The position numbers and the translations under genes were made by a program. Source: Runella sp. (lineage in GTDB: Bacteria > Bacteroidota > Bacteroidia > Cytophagales > Spirosomataceae). Taken from it: a stretch of 58,922 nucleotides of DNA. Shown here piece after piece: positions 42,009 through 50,900 of this stretch. Numbering within the stretch: the first letter of the stretch is position 1; every line of letters begins with the position of its first letter. The DNA lies in contig NZ_JAIXST010000075.1 in the NCBI RefSeq assembly GCF_027484545.1, forward strand, positions 1 through 58,922, in the 5' to 3' direction. Under the pieces are notes generated by a model. The model saw nothing but the letters and a program-made list of their open reading frames with translations. It did no database searches and was not told the origin of the DNA.

Positions 42009-42875
42009 ATGATAGATCTTCAAAAAATCACTGCCATAGATGTACACACGCACGCGGAAGTGTCGTGTTGTCAGCCGCACGACGACTATCGGTCGGAGTT
42101 TGACGTGGCTTTTGCCAAATATTTTAAGTCAGACAAACGTCCGACGATTCAGGAAACGGCCGATTTTTACCGGGAAAGCAACCTTGCCTTTGTGATGTTT
42201 ACGGTGGATTCAGAGCACAATGTGGGCAAACGCCGTATTCCCAACATTGAAGTGGCAGAAGTAGCTCTCAAAAACGATGATGTGATGATTGCCTTTGCCA
42301 GTATTGACCCCCACAAAGGACGCATGGGTGCTAGAGAAGCCCGCGATTTGATTGAGAATTACGGCGTAAAAGGCTTTAAATTCCACCCGACGGTGCAAGG
42401 TTTTTATCCGCACGACAAGATGGCGTATCATCTATACGAAGTTATTGCGGAGTATAAGCTCCCGATGCTTTTCCATTCGGGACATTCGGGTTTTGGCGCA
42501 GGCGTACGCGGTGGCGGCGGTTTGCGCTTGGAATATTCCAACCCCATGCACCTCGACGACGTCGCTATTGATTTTCCCGATTGCCCCATCATCATTGCGC
42601 ATCCCAGTTGGCCGTGGCAGGACGAAGCCCTTTCCGTTGCGATGCACAAGCCCAATGTGTACATTGATTTGAGCGGCTGGTCGCCTAAATACTTTCCCAA
42701 ACAATTGGTGCAATATGCCAATACGATGCTGAAAAACAGAGTATTGTTCGGAACTGATTTTCCGTTGATCACGCCCGAACGCTGGATGAATGACTTTGAG
42801 GAAGCGGGCTTTAAAGAAGAAGTAAAGCCGTTGATCCTGAAAGAAAATGCGATTAGGATGCTGAAATTGGGTTAA
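42009..42875 (+). CDS. ACMSD/gamma-resorcylate-type amidohydrolase (probable decarboxylase)
   Basis: 288 residues of amidohydrolase family 2: metal motif IDVHTHAE (about 10-17), KGFKFHPTVQGFYP, LFHSGHSG, IIAHPSWPW and the Asp of LFGTDFPL (about 247-254). This set fits 2-amino-3-carboxymuconate semialdehyde decarboxylase, gamma-resorcylate or 5-carboxyvanillate decarboxylase relatives. Non-oxidative decarboxylation or hydrolysis of an aromatic acid from the hydroxycinnamate route is likely; the substrate is not readable from sequence. Confidence 0.85.
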   Translation: MIDLQKITAIDVHTHAEVSCCQPHDDYRSEFDVAFAKYFKSDKRPTIQETADFYRESNLAFVMFTVDSEHNVGKRRIPNIEVAEVALKNDDVMIAFASIDPHKGRMGAREARDLIENYGVKGFKFHPTVQGFYPHDKMAYHLYEVIAEYKLPMLFHSGHSGFGAGVRGGGGLRLEYSNPMHLDDVAIDFPDCPIIIAHPSWPWQDEALSVAMHKPNVYIDLSGWSPKYFPKQLVQYANTMLKNRVLFGTDFPLITPERWMNDFEEAGFKEEVKPLILKENAIRMLKLG

Positions 42876-42927
42876 TTCTTCTCCTAAAAATGGCCTTTGC
42901 TTTTTCTCCATTATCTTTACTTTCGTA

Positions 42928-42987
42928 ACTTTTATGGATTCAATTCCACAAAAAGTATATCTTTTATGGAATTGAATCCATAAAAGT
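42928..42987. promoter_or_regulatory. Two tandem imperfect palindromes (21-bp inverted repeat) before the DUF4143 ATPase gene
   Basis: ACTTTTATGGATTCAATTCCA (42928-42948) is matched perfectly by its reverse complement at 42967-42987 across an 18-base spacer. Each arm lies in its own palindrome, for example CTTTTATGGA...TCCATAAAAG at 42961-42986. A further half-site ACTTTTATG (43010-43018) includes the start codon. Such an array looks like an operator for autoregulation or an element end. Confidence 0.6.
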
Positions 42988-43015
42988 CTGTATGTTTGGG
43001 AAAATATAGACTTTT

Positions 43016-44152
43016 ATGATTGCAAGAGCACTGCAGAAAAAGTTAGAAAAGAGGTTAGATTTTAAAAAAGCCTTTTTGATTTTCGGTCCGAGACAGGTAG
43101 GGAAAACTACGTTGGCCAAAGCGTTTGCGGAAAGTTTACAGGAAGAGTATACCTATTTCAGCGGTGATAGTATCGTTACCAGAACGCTGTGGTCCATGTC
43201 AGGGATTGAGGCATTGAAACAAAGTTTTGGTCATAAGAAAGTAGTGATTTTAGACGAGGCACAAATGATTGAACAAGTCGGATTGATTTGTAAACAATTG
43301 ATTGATGCCGAAATGGGGGTTCAATTTATCATCACCGGTTCTTCCTCACTAACCATTGCTGACAAAACCCAGGAGCCGCTGACCGGCAGAAAATGGGAGT
43401 ACTTTCTGTATCCGATCAGCAGTGGAGAATTGATGGAGTATCAGGGAATACCTCAATTTCTGAATCTGTTGCCTCATTATTTGGTGTACGGAATGTATCC
43501 CGAAGTAGTGGTTAATATTCTGGATGCGAAAGAGATTCTGACAAACATTGCCGGCAGCTATTTGTATAAGGATGTGCAGGCATTGGTAGGTTTAAAAAGG
43601 CCCCAATTACTGGAAAAGATACTGAAAGCGTTGGCTTTGCAGGTGGGTAGTGAGGTGTCACTCAATGAATTGGCCAATTTGGTTTCCGCCGATGTAAAAA
43701 CAGTAGACAACTATATTTATTTATTGGAACAGGTCTTTGTAGTCTATCGTTTGGGGGCATTGAGCAGAAATGAACGAAATGAGATAAGTACAAAAAAGAA
43801 AATTTATTTCTACGATAACGGTATTCGAAATGCACTCATCGGAAATTTCAATCCGATTGTTACCCGAAATGACATTGGAGCACTGTGGGAGAACTTTTTA
43901 ATGACCGAGCGCAAAAAGCTTTTGGCGTACAATGGTTTCCATGGACGTACCTACTTTTGGCGAAATAAACAGCAGGCAGAAGTGGATTATATCGAAGAAA
44001 TTGACGGTAACATTTATGCCTTTGAGTTCAAGTGGAATCCGGAAGCTAAATCAAAGTTTCCACAGGCATTTTTAGACAGTTATCAACCCGCCGAAACAAA
44101 AATCATCCATCGGGAAAATTTTTGGCAATGGCTCCGCGAATATCCCTATTGA
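43016..44152 (+). CDS. AAA ATPase with DUF4143 domain
   Basis: 378 residues. Walker A GPRQVGKTTLAKA (about 24-36), Walker B KVVILDEAQMIE (about 75-86), sensor ITGSSSL; the C-terminal DUF4143 part contains DVKTVDNYIYLLEQVFVVYRL and the PD-(D/E)XK-like WRNKQQAEVDYIEEIDGNIYAFEFKWN (Glu/Asp...Glu-x-Lys). These proteins form a large accessory family in bacteria and archaea with unknown biology. The reading frame is intact. Upstream palindromes overlap its start region. It interrupts the aromatic cluster between two catabolic genes, so it was probably acquired separately. Confidence 0.9.
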   Translation: MIARALQKKLEKRLDFKKAFLIFGPRQVGKTTLAKAFAESLQEEYTYFSGDSIVTRTLWSMSGIEALKQSFGHKKVVILDEAQMIEQVGLICKQLIDAEMGVQFIITGSSSLTIADKTQEPLTGRKWEYFLYPISSGELMEYQGIPQFLNLLPHYLVYGMYPEVVVNILDAKEILTNIAGSYLYKDVQALVGLKRPQLLEKILKALALQVGSEVSLNELANLVSADVKTVDNYIYLLEQVFVVYRLGALSRNERNEISTKKKIYFYDNGIRNALIGNFNPIVTRNDIGALWENFLMTERKKLLAYNGFHGRTYFWRNKQQAEVDYIEEIDGNIYAFEFKWNPEAKSKFPQAFLDSYQPAETKIIHRENFWQWLREYPY

Positions 44153-44175
44153 GTATCTTCTATATACCGTATTCG

Positions 44176-45504
44176 TCATTCATTCCTCTCATCCAAATTC
44201 TTCGATTTCAGGCTGAAAACAAACAATCCCGTCACTAAAAGGGGAAGCGAAAAAAGACTGAAAAGCAAGGCGGTGCTAAACCCCGCATCCGACAAAACAC
44301 CAAATAAGGTAGGCCCTAAAATGGCACCAAAACGCCCTACACCTATCGAAAATCCGACGCCGGTGGTACGAATTTCGGTGGGATAGACCCGCGAAATGGT
44401 GGGATAAATACCGTTAAACCCTCCCTGTACAAAAATACCAATCAGGAAAATGGTCACAAAGATCAGCGTTGTCGTCAACGGGACGTTCCCGTAGATCAGT
44501 ATCACGACAAAAGCACAGAGCATAAAACTCAATACCGTTTTTCGCAAACCCAATCGCGCCGCCACGACTCCCAAACCCGCCGTTCCGATGGCGGCACCGG
44601 CGTTAAGGGCGATGCCGACGTAGGTGGCCATTTCAAAAGGTAGTCCCGCCTCTTTGGCGATGTTGGGCACCCAACTCATGAGCGTATACAAGGTTAAAAA
44701 ACCAAAGAAAATAGCTACCCAAAGTTTGAAGGTGGAGTTCCGATACTCGGGACTGAATAACGCTTTGACGGGGGCGTTGGCGTAGTGCAGGGGTTTTTCG
44801 GGTAAAGCCGAAATGCCTTCGTGACCCATTTTGCTCAATAAGATATTGATTTTTTGTTGGGCGTTTTCGGGTTGCTGTTTGCTCAAAAAGTCCAGAGAAT
44901 CCGTCATGTATACCCACACGAGAACGAGCATCAATAACGAAATACCCCCGGCAAACAGAAAAGCAAATCGCCAGCCGTAGGCGGGAATGGCGTACGCGCA
45001 GAAGAATCCCGTAAAAATGGCACCCACGGGCCCGCCCGCCTGCACCAAACCTACGTTAAAATCGCGACGTTTGTTGTTGGAAAACTCGGATGCGGTGGCG
45101 GCCATCGTGGGCAAAATACCTCCAATACCCATGCCCGTTAAAAAACGCAAAAGCAATAATTGCCAATAAGCGGCTGAAATAAAAACCAACAACATGCCGC
45201 TCGTAATCAGCACCAATGACAGGATAAAAACTTTTCGGCGGCCGATAGTATCGCCCAAAGGAGCCAGAAAAAAGGCCCCAACCGTCATTCCCATCAAACC
45301 CGCGCTGAAAATGTATCCCAATTCCGTTTTGGAAAGCCCCCATTCTTTCACGATTTCGGAACCTGAAAACGAGACGACCAAGACATCAATGCCATCGTTC
45401 ATGTTGAGAATGAAACAAATCGCCACGATGAGAACTTGGAACGTACTCATGGGATTGTGGTCAATCAAAGATTTAAAACGGGTTTGCAGCGCTTCGTAGG
45501 TCAT
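44176..45504 (-). CDS. MFS aromatic acid:H+ symporter (AAHS type), second copy
   Basis: 442 residues with about 12 helices. NMNDGIDVLVVSFSGSEIVKEWGLS is the AAHS first-helix motif; the loop motif reads PLGDTIGRRKVF and the late segment is YPTEIRTTGVGFSIGVGRFGAI. It is similar in design to the transporter at 8787 but clearly diverged, suggesting a different acid (benzoate-, vanillate- or cinnamate-type). It is on the minus strand, convergent with the ATPase gene, at the right end of the aromatic region. Confidence 0.88.
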   Translation of the reverse strand: MTYEALQTRFKSLIDHNPMSTFQVLIVAICFILNMNDGIDVLVVSFSGSEIVKEWGLSKTELGYIFSAGLMGMTVGAFFLAPLGDTIGRRKVFILSLVLITSGMLLVFISAAYWQLLLLRFLTGMGIGGILPTMAATASEFSNNKRRDFNVGLVQAGGPVGAIFTGFFCAYAIPAYGWRFAFLFAGGISLLMLVLVWVYMTDSLDFLSKQQPENAQQKINILLSKMGHEGISALPEKPLHYANAPVKALFSPEYRNSTFKLWVAIFFGFLTLYTLMSWVPNIAKEAGLPFEMATYVGIALNAGAAIGTAGLGVVAARLGLRKTVLSFMLCAFVVILIYGNVPLTTTLIFVTIFLIGIFVQGGFNGIYPTISRVYPTEIRTTGVGFSIGVGRFGAILGPTLFGVLSDAGFSTALLFSLFSLPLLVTGLFVFSLKSKNLDERNE

Positions 45505-45876
45505 CAGCGAAATTCTGATTGTTAGGTTTAGGTTTGGTCAAACAAGGTTTTGAGCTATGGGTTCTACTATTTACCAATGGCACTTTTGGACATTGTGCAC
45601 TACTCTGTGCAACACGGTGGTTAAAAGCCGAGATACGCAACTATCGTTTGATAAATAAGACACAAAACGGAGACAATATTAGGGGAATTGGATTTGAAAA
45701 ATGGTATTTTGGGGCTTGTTTTGTGTAGAATAGAGTAATAACTCCCTTTTATGTGAGTGATACGAAGATTTTGTTGGATAACCTCCATAATGGTGTATAT
45801 TCACTTGTTGTCGGTCATGCTATGGCGACAGTTCAACCTGAGCAATTACTAATAAATGGATAGTTAGAAAAGAAAT
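45505..45876. other. Gene-free stretch with a possible gene remnant
   Basis: 372 bases between the AAHS start and the truncated DUF262 gene. The left part should hold the AAHS promoter on the minus strand, but no clean TAnnTTTG was found. At 45732-45863 a short frame reads LDNLHNGVYSLVVGHAMAT and ends QPEQLLING, reminiscent of the C-terminal sorting tail of type IX secreted proteins; it has no start and is probably debris. Confidence 0.4.
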
Positions 45877-46626
45877 ATGGAGCAAACACAATCACTCAAA
45901 CAACTAATTCTTGACATTGACGACAAGAAAATTTTTCTTCCTGAGTTCCAACGTGACTTTGTTTGGGAAATTTCCAAAACCTATGACTTGTTTGACTCCT
46001 TAGTTAAGGACATTTTTATTGGTGCAATTATTTACGGCATACCCTCTTTTGACATTGCTATTAGGGAAATAGACAACCGTAAGAAAATAACAAAAGGGAA
46101 AAAGCGACCAGCACTCGAAGTAAAGACAATTACTAAAAAGCAAATTCAAGACATTAATAAAATCGGTGGTAACTTTAGGCTGGTTCTTGACGGTCAACAA
46201 AGGACAACATCACTTTACCGAGCATTAAAAGGCACTGATGAAGTTTGGTTTGTTGCAAAAAATGAAGATGAAGTGCAAAGCTCTTCATTTGAGAATGCTA
46301 AACTTGAAGACCTCCTAGAAGAAATTACAGGCGAACAAGACGGAGAAAGACTTTCCATAAAACTATCTGATGTTTGGGACATTGAACTTAACGACTATGA
46401 TGAAGAAGAGATAAAAGAGAAATTTTTCTTTCAGACATCATACTACAAAACCTATTGCGGCGATGAAGGATTTGATTTAAAAGCAGAATTTAAGAAATAC
46501 AGAAACCTGCGTAAGAAAATTGCTGACCTTTTCAAATCAGAGAAACTACTCTCTTTCTATTTGCTTGACATGAACCTTGAGAAATTTGTTGTGTTCTTTG
46601 AAAGAAGTAACCCCAGTTGGTCGTAG
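45877..46626 (+). pseudogene. DUF262 (GmrS/ParB-like) protein, C-terminally truncated
   Basis: 249 residues. The DUF262 start is intact: IFLPEFQRDFVWEISKTYDLFDSL (about 17-40) and LVLDGQQRTTSLYRAL (about 104-119), the DGQQR motif of the ParB/GmrS fold. Full-size relatives run to 500-600 residues. Here the frame ends at FVVFFERSNPSWS, exactly where relatives continue through ERSN into the next helix. The break falls at a hairpin (46620-46640) that supplies the stop codon. Loss of the C-terminal half, which normally carries the DUF1524 nuclease or partner-binding part, suggests a dead defence gene. Confidence 0.8.
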
Positions 46627-46640
46627 TTTGCAACTACGAC
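46620..46640. repeat. Perfect 9-bp hairpin at the DUF262 break point
   Basis: GTCGTAGTT (46620-46628), loop TGC, AACTACGAC (46632-46640). The TAG stop of the truncated gene lies inside the left arm. It looks like the end of a repeat or element that replaced the rest of the gene. Confidence 0.6.
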
Positions 46641-46793
46641 TCCAAAAATAAACAAAGTGTTTGTAACACGGTAAGTGCCCACTGGCCTCTTTTTATGCGT
46701 CCAATCAAATGAACTTAGACTCTTTCAGAGTGACAAAAAATAATAGGTTGCTTCCGAATAATGTGCCGGCTTCCACTCGTTGATTGGTTTAAT

Positions 46794-46824
46794 AAAAAAA
46801 GCCCTCGTTTTCACGAAGGCTTTC
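46794..46824 (-). terminator. Rho-independent terminator of carB
   Basis: On the minus strand GCCTTCG, loop TGAAAA, CGAGGGC, then seven T (stem 46801-46820, T run 46794-46800). It lies 25-55 bases after the carB stop codon. Confidence 0.85.
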
Positions 46825-46849
46825 AGAGGCTTGTCAGCGTGACAAATTA

Positions 46850-49678
46850 TTAGCGGCTCAAATACATGTTGCGCTCGCCGTATATTTTCTGGAAGAATTC
46901 GTCTTCGAGACTGTCAATAAAGTAAATGGCTTCGCCTGTGGACTTCATTTCCGGGCCTAATGCTTTATTCACGTTCGGGAATTTGCTGAACGAGAATACT
47001 GGAATTTTAATGGCCCAACCCTTCTTCACGGGTTTGAAGTCGATGTCTTTCACTTTTTTATCGCCAAGCATGAACTTCGTTGCGTAATTTACGTACGGTT
47101 CTTGGTATGCTTTGCAGATAAACGGCACCGTGCGTGAGGCGCGTGGGTTGGCTTCAATCACGTACACTACGCCATTTTTTACGGCAAACTGCATGTTTAT
47201 CAAACCTTTCACCTTCATCGCTTTGGCCACTTTGATGGTAATTTCTTCAATTTGGCGAATTTCGTCGGGCGTCAAATCAAACGGCGGCAAGGTCGCGTGC
47301 GAGTCGCCCGAGTGGATACCGGCGGGTTCGATGTGCTCCATGACCCCGATGATGTACGCATCTTCACCGTCGCAAATCGCATCCGATTCGGCTTCAATGG
47401 CGTTTTCTAAGTAGTGGTCAAGCAGGATGTTGTTTTCGGGAATATCGTTCAGGATTTTTACTACGTGCTGTTCCAATTCCTGCTCATTGATGACGATTTT
47501 CATGCCCTGTCCCCCCAAAACGTAGCTGGGGCGTACCAACAGCGGGAAGCCCAGGCTTTTACCGATTTCAGCAGCGGCATCGGCAGTACGGATGGTATCA
47601 AACGGAGGATATGGAATGCCTAAGTCGCGCAACAAGGCTGAGAAACGACCGCGGTCTTCGGCCAAATCGAGCGTGTCAAAGGTACTGCCGATGATTTTGA
47701 TGCCGTATTGGTGGAGCTTTTCAGCGATTTTCAACGCCGTTTGTCCGCCTAACTGTACGATAACGCCCTCGGGTTTTTCGTGCATGATGATGGCGTGTAC
47801 GTGTTCCCAGAAAACGGGCTCAAAGTAGAGTTTATCCGAAATATCAGGGTCGGTAGAAACCGTCTCAGGATTACAATTGATCATGATGGTTTCGTAGCCG
47901 GCTTCTTTGGCGGCCAACACCCCATGTACGCACGAGTAGTCAAACTCAATTCCCTGTCCGATGCGGTTAGGACCGGAGCCCAATACTACCACTTTTTTAC
48001 GGTCAGAAACGATGGACTCATTTTCCGGCTCGTCCTGCGATACGCTGAACGTGGAGTAGTAATAAGGGGTTTTGGCGGCAAACTCGGCGGCGCAGGTATC
48101 CACGCACTTAAACACGCGCTTGATGTGGTGGTCTTGGCGGTATTTGTAGATGCGGCTTTCTTTTACGCCCAACAAATGCGCAATTTGGCGGTCGGCATAG
48201 CCTTTTTGCTTAGCCGTAAGTGCCAAACTTGGGGGAAGGTCTTCCAAATCGTATTGTTGGATTTGTTTTTCCAACTCCACCAATTCTTCCACTTGGTGCA
48301 GAAACCAGGGGTCAATTTTGGTCAGGTTCTGAATGGTTTTGAACGAAAGCCCTACTTTGAAGGCGTCGTAGATGTGGAAAAGGCGGTTCCAACTTGGATG
48401 GGCCAAACTGTATTTGATTGCCTCTACATCAGTTAGTTCTTTTCCGTCAGCGCCGAGGCCATTGCGGCGAATTTCGAGCGATTGGCAGGCTTTTTGTAAC
48501 GCTTCCTGAAAATTACGTCCGATACCCATGGCTTCACCTACGGATTTCATCTGCAAGCCCAACGAACGGTCGGCACCGGGGAATTTGTCGAAATTCCAAC
48601 GCGGTACTTTTACGATAACGTAGTCGATAGTAGGCTCAAAAAATGCGGAAGTACTGCCCGTAATCGGGTTGATGAGTTCGTCTAAGTTGTACCCAATGGC
48701 CATTTTGGCAGCAATCTTGGCAATGGGATAACCCGTTGCTTTTGAAGCCAACGCTGACGAGCGCGAAACGCGAGGGTTAATTTCAATAACGATGATTTCG
48801 TCGGTTTCGGGATTGACCGAAAACTGAATGTTACACCCACCTGCGAATTTACCGATACCGTTCATGGTCAAAATGGCCAAATCACGCATTTTTTGGTAGA
48901 GCGTATCGGGCAGCGTCATGGCAGGAGCTACGGTCACGCTGTCGCCCGTGTGGATACCCATCGGGTCGAAGTTCTCAATCGAGCAGATAATGATCAGGTT
49001 TCCCTTGCCGTCGCGCAACAATTCTAATTCGTATTCTTTCCAACCCATGATGCTTTGCTCTACCAACACCTCATGGACGGGGGAAGCAATGAGACCATGT
49101 TGGAGTGCTTTGTCAAACTCTTCGGCGGTATTGACAAAACCACCACCGGTTCCTCCCAAAGTGAAAGAAGGGCGGATTACCAATGGAAAGCCGATTTCCT
49201 GCGCAATTTCTTTGCCTTCGAGGAATGATTTAGCGGTGCGACCTTTACAAACTCCCGCGCCCAATTCGAGCATTTTAAGACGGAATTTTTCGCGGTCTTC
49301 GGTGGTTTCGATGGCCTTGATGTCGACCCCGATGATTTGCACGTCGTATTTTTTCCAAATACCGGCTTTATCGCAGTCGATGGCTAAATTTAACGCCGTT
49401 TGGCCTCCCATGGTTGGCAAAACGGCGTCTATTTTGTGCTTTTCTAATATTTCAATAATGTATTTTTTCTCCAAAGGCTTTAAATACACATGATCCGCAT
49501 TGATGGGATCGGTCATGATGGTAGCGGGATTGGAGTTAATCAGAATGACCTCAATACCTTCTTCCCGCAGCGAACGGGCGGCTTGGGAACCTGCATAGTC
49601 AAATTCGCAGGCTTGACCAATAACAATGGGACCGGAACCAATGATGAGGATGGATTTGATGTTTGGATTTTTGGGCAT
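46850..49678 (-). CDS. carB: Carbamoyl-phosphate synthase large subunit
   Basis: 942 residues. Two homologous ATP-grasp halves: IKSILIIGSGPIVIGQACEFDYAGSQA at the start and VVVLGSGPNRIGQGIEFDYSCVHGV at about 565; ATP-binding PLVIRPSFTLGGTGGGF and PLLVRPSYVLGGQGM; IEINPRVSRSSALASKATGYPIA. It makes carbamoyl phosphate from glutamine-derived ammonia, bicarbonate and two ATP with CarA, for arginine and pyrimidine synthesis. The protein ends at YGERNMYLSR, about 130 residues short of the 1073-residue enterobacterial enzyme: the C-terminal MGS-like allosteric domain is missing. Such short forms are usual in Bacteroidota, so this is not a truncation. carA is not adjacent. Confidence 0.97.
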   Translation of the reverse strand: MPKNPNIKSILIIGSGPIVIGQACEFDYAGSQAARSLREEGIEVILINSNPATIMTDPINADHVYLKPLEKKYIIEILEKHKIDAVLPTMGGQTALNLAIDCDKAGIWKKYDVQIIGVDIKAIETTEDREKFRLKMLELGAGVCKGRTAKSFLEGKEIAQEIGFPLVIRPSFTLGGTGGGFVNTAEEFDKALQHGLIASPVHEVLVEQSIMGWKEYELELLRDGKGNLIIICSIENFDPMGIHTGDSVTVAPAMTLPDTLYQKMRDLAILTMNGIGKFAGGCNIQFSVNPETDEIIVIEINPRVSRSSALASKATGYPIAKIAAKMAIGYNLDELINPITGSTSAFFEPTIDYVIVKVPRWNFDKFPGADRSLGLQMKSVGEAMGIGRNFQEALQKACQSLEIRRNGLGADGKELTDVEAIKYSLAHPSWNRLFHIYDAFKVGLSFKTIQNLTKIDPWFLHQVEELVELEKQIQQYDLEDLPPSLALTAKQKGYADRQIAHLLGVKESRIYKYRQDHHIKRVFKCVDTCAAEFAAKTPYYYSTFSVSQDEPENESIVSDRKKVVVLGSGPNRIGQGIEFDYSCVHGVLAAKEAGYETIMINCNPETVSTDPDISDKLYFEPVFWEHVHAIIMHEKPEGVIVQLGGQTALKIAEKLHQYGIKIIGSTFDTLDLAEDRGRFSALLRDLGIPYPPFDTIRTADAAAEIGKSLGFPLLVRPSYVLGGQGMKIVINEQELEQHVVKILNDIPENNILLDHYLENAIEAESDAICDGEDAYIIGVMEHIEPAGIHSGDSHATLPPFDLTPDEIRQIEEITIKVAKAMKVKGLINMQFAVKNGVVYVIEANPRASRTVPFICKAYQEPYVNYATKFMLGDKKVKDIDFKPVKKGWAIKIPVFSFSKFPNVNKALGPEMKSTGEAIYFIDSLEDEFFQKIYGERNMYLSR

Positions 49679-49715
49679 TTTTATAATTGAAGGGGAGGTA
49701 TGTTCAAAAATTGCA

Positions 49716-49723
49716 CAAAATTA
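49716..49723 (-). promoter_or_regulatory. -7 box upstream of carB
   Basis: The minus strand reads TAATTTTG here, 38 bases before the carB start. No perfect TTG -33 element is seen. Confidence 0.4.
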
Positions 49724-49826
49724 GGAGATGAAAACTTATTTGAACCATGAATGCCATAAAAAATATGAAATGTACGATAAATAACTGAATTTCAAGGTTT
49801 GAAAATAAAGCTTCATCTTTGCCTAT

Positions 49827-50798
49827 ATGAACCCTCTAACCGACCTTCTTGACGATTGGCAACAACGCCAATTGCTCACTTCTGCCGAGCGTACTCAAAT
49901 CGAAAGCCACGAGCGCACACGCCCGGTTTCGCTGTATATTCTGCTTCGTACCCTGCTGTACGCGGGTATTTTGCTGTTTACGGCAGGGGCGGCTATCCTT
50001 ATTTACAAAAATATTGATACTATTGGCCACGACGCCCTCATTGCGGCGTTAGCTTTGCTGACGGGCGGTTGTTTTTATTACACCTATCGCCACAGCGAAC
50101 CTTTCTCCAAGGGCATAGTGGACACCGAATCGAAGTTTACCGACTTTGTTTTGTTAATAGGTGCCACCTTGTTTTTATCGCTCGAAGGCTACGTGCAGTG
50201 GCGCTACAACGTCTTTGGAACGCGCTACGGGTTAGCTACGATGATTCCCGCCGTTTTGTTTATCTTCTGTGCCTATCGTTTTGACCATCGCGGGGTTTTA
50301 TCCATGGGGCTGACGGCCTTGGCTTCGTGGGTAGGATTGACCGTAACGCCCTTTGAAGTATTGACTTCCAACGATTTTAACAATGAGTCGATCATCAATA
50401 CGGCGGTACTTTTCGGCATTGCATCAGTTGGAATCAGTCTTTGGCTGGATAAGCAAAACATCAAACGCCATTTTACTTTTACCTATTTACTTTTGGGCGG
50501 CAATTTGATGTTTATCAGTGCTTTAGCGGGTTTGGTTTCATCAAGTTATTGGTATGTGTTTGCGGTAGTGATTGCGGCCGGAGCGTGGTATTTTTTTAGA
50601 TATGCCCAACAAGAACAATCCTTTTTGTTTCTGTTGATGGCGGTGTTGTATGGCTACATTGCATTTACTTACCTGCTGTTCAAATGGGTTGACGACAATG
50701 ATGTCTTCTTTTCCTTATCCGGTCTTTACTTCCTCGGAAGTTCGGTAGGGGTCATTCTGTTTATCATCAATTACAAAAAATTACTCCGACCGAAGTGA
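49827..50798 (+). CDS. DUF2157-like multi-pass membrane protein
   Basis: 323 residues. A soluble N-terminus of about 40 residues (DLLDDWQQRQLLTSAERTQIESHE) precedes eight to nine hydrophobic helices. This layout, a short helical cytosolic domain then a polytopic region with aromatic-rich helices, fits the DUF2157 family. Function unknown. It pairs with the similar protein at 50901, 102 bases on, in the same direction. Confidence 0.75.
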   Translation: MNPLTDLLDDWQQRQLLTSAERTQIESHERTRPVSLYILLRTLLYAGILLFTAGAAILIYKNIDTIGHDALIAALALLTGGCFYYTYRHSEPFSKGIVDTESKFTDFVLLIGATLFLSLEGYVQWRYNVFGTRYGLATMIPAVLFIFCAYRFDHRGVLSMGLTALASWVGLTVTPFEVLTSNDFNNESIINTAVLFGIASVGISLWLDKQNIKRHFTFTYLLLGGNLMFISALAGLVSSSYWYVFAVVIAAGAWYFFRYAQQEQSFLFLLMAVLYGYIAFTYLLFKWVDDNDVFFSLSGLYFLGSSVGVILFIINYKKLLRPK

Positions 50799-50900
50799 GG
50801 AGTTTACGGTTAATAGTTAACAGTGCACCTACGCTCAGGCTTAAACACCGGCAAATGATTCATTCACTAATTCACTAATTCGCAATTCACTCATTGACCA

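Noticed and set aside
45519..45728. 69-residue ORF between the second AAHS gene and the DUF262 gene
   Set aside because: No recognisable sequence, no ribosome site or promoter; probably chance.
47780..48436. 218-residue plus-strand ORF opposite carB
   Set aside because: Antisense shadow of a conserved housekeeping gene with no domain of its own.
46850..49678. CarB seeming truncated at the C-terminus
   Set aside because: The missing MGS-like domain is normal for Bacteroidota CarB proteins, and the gene has a clean stop and terminator.
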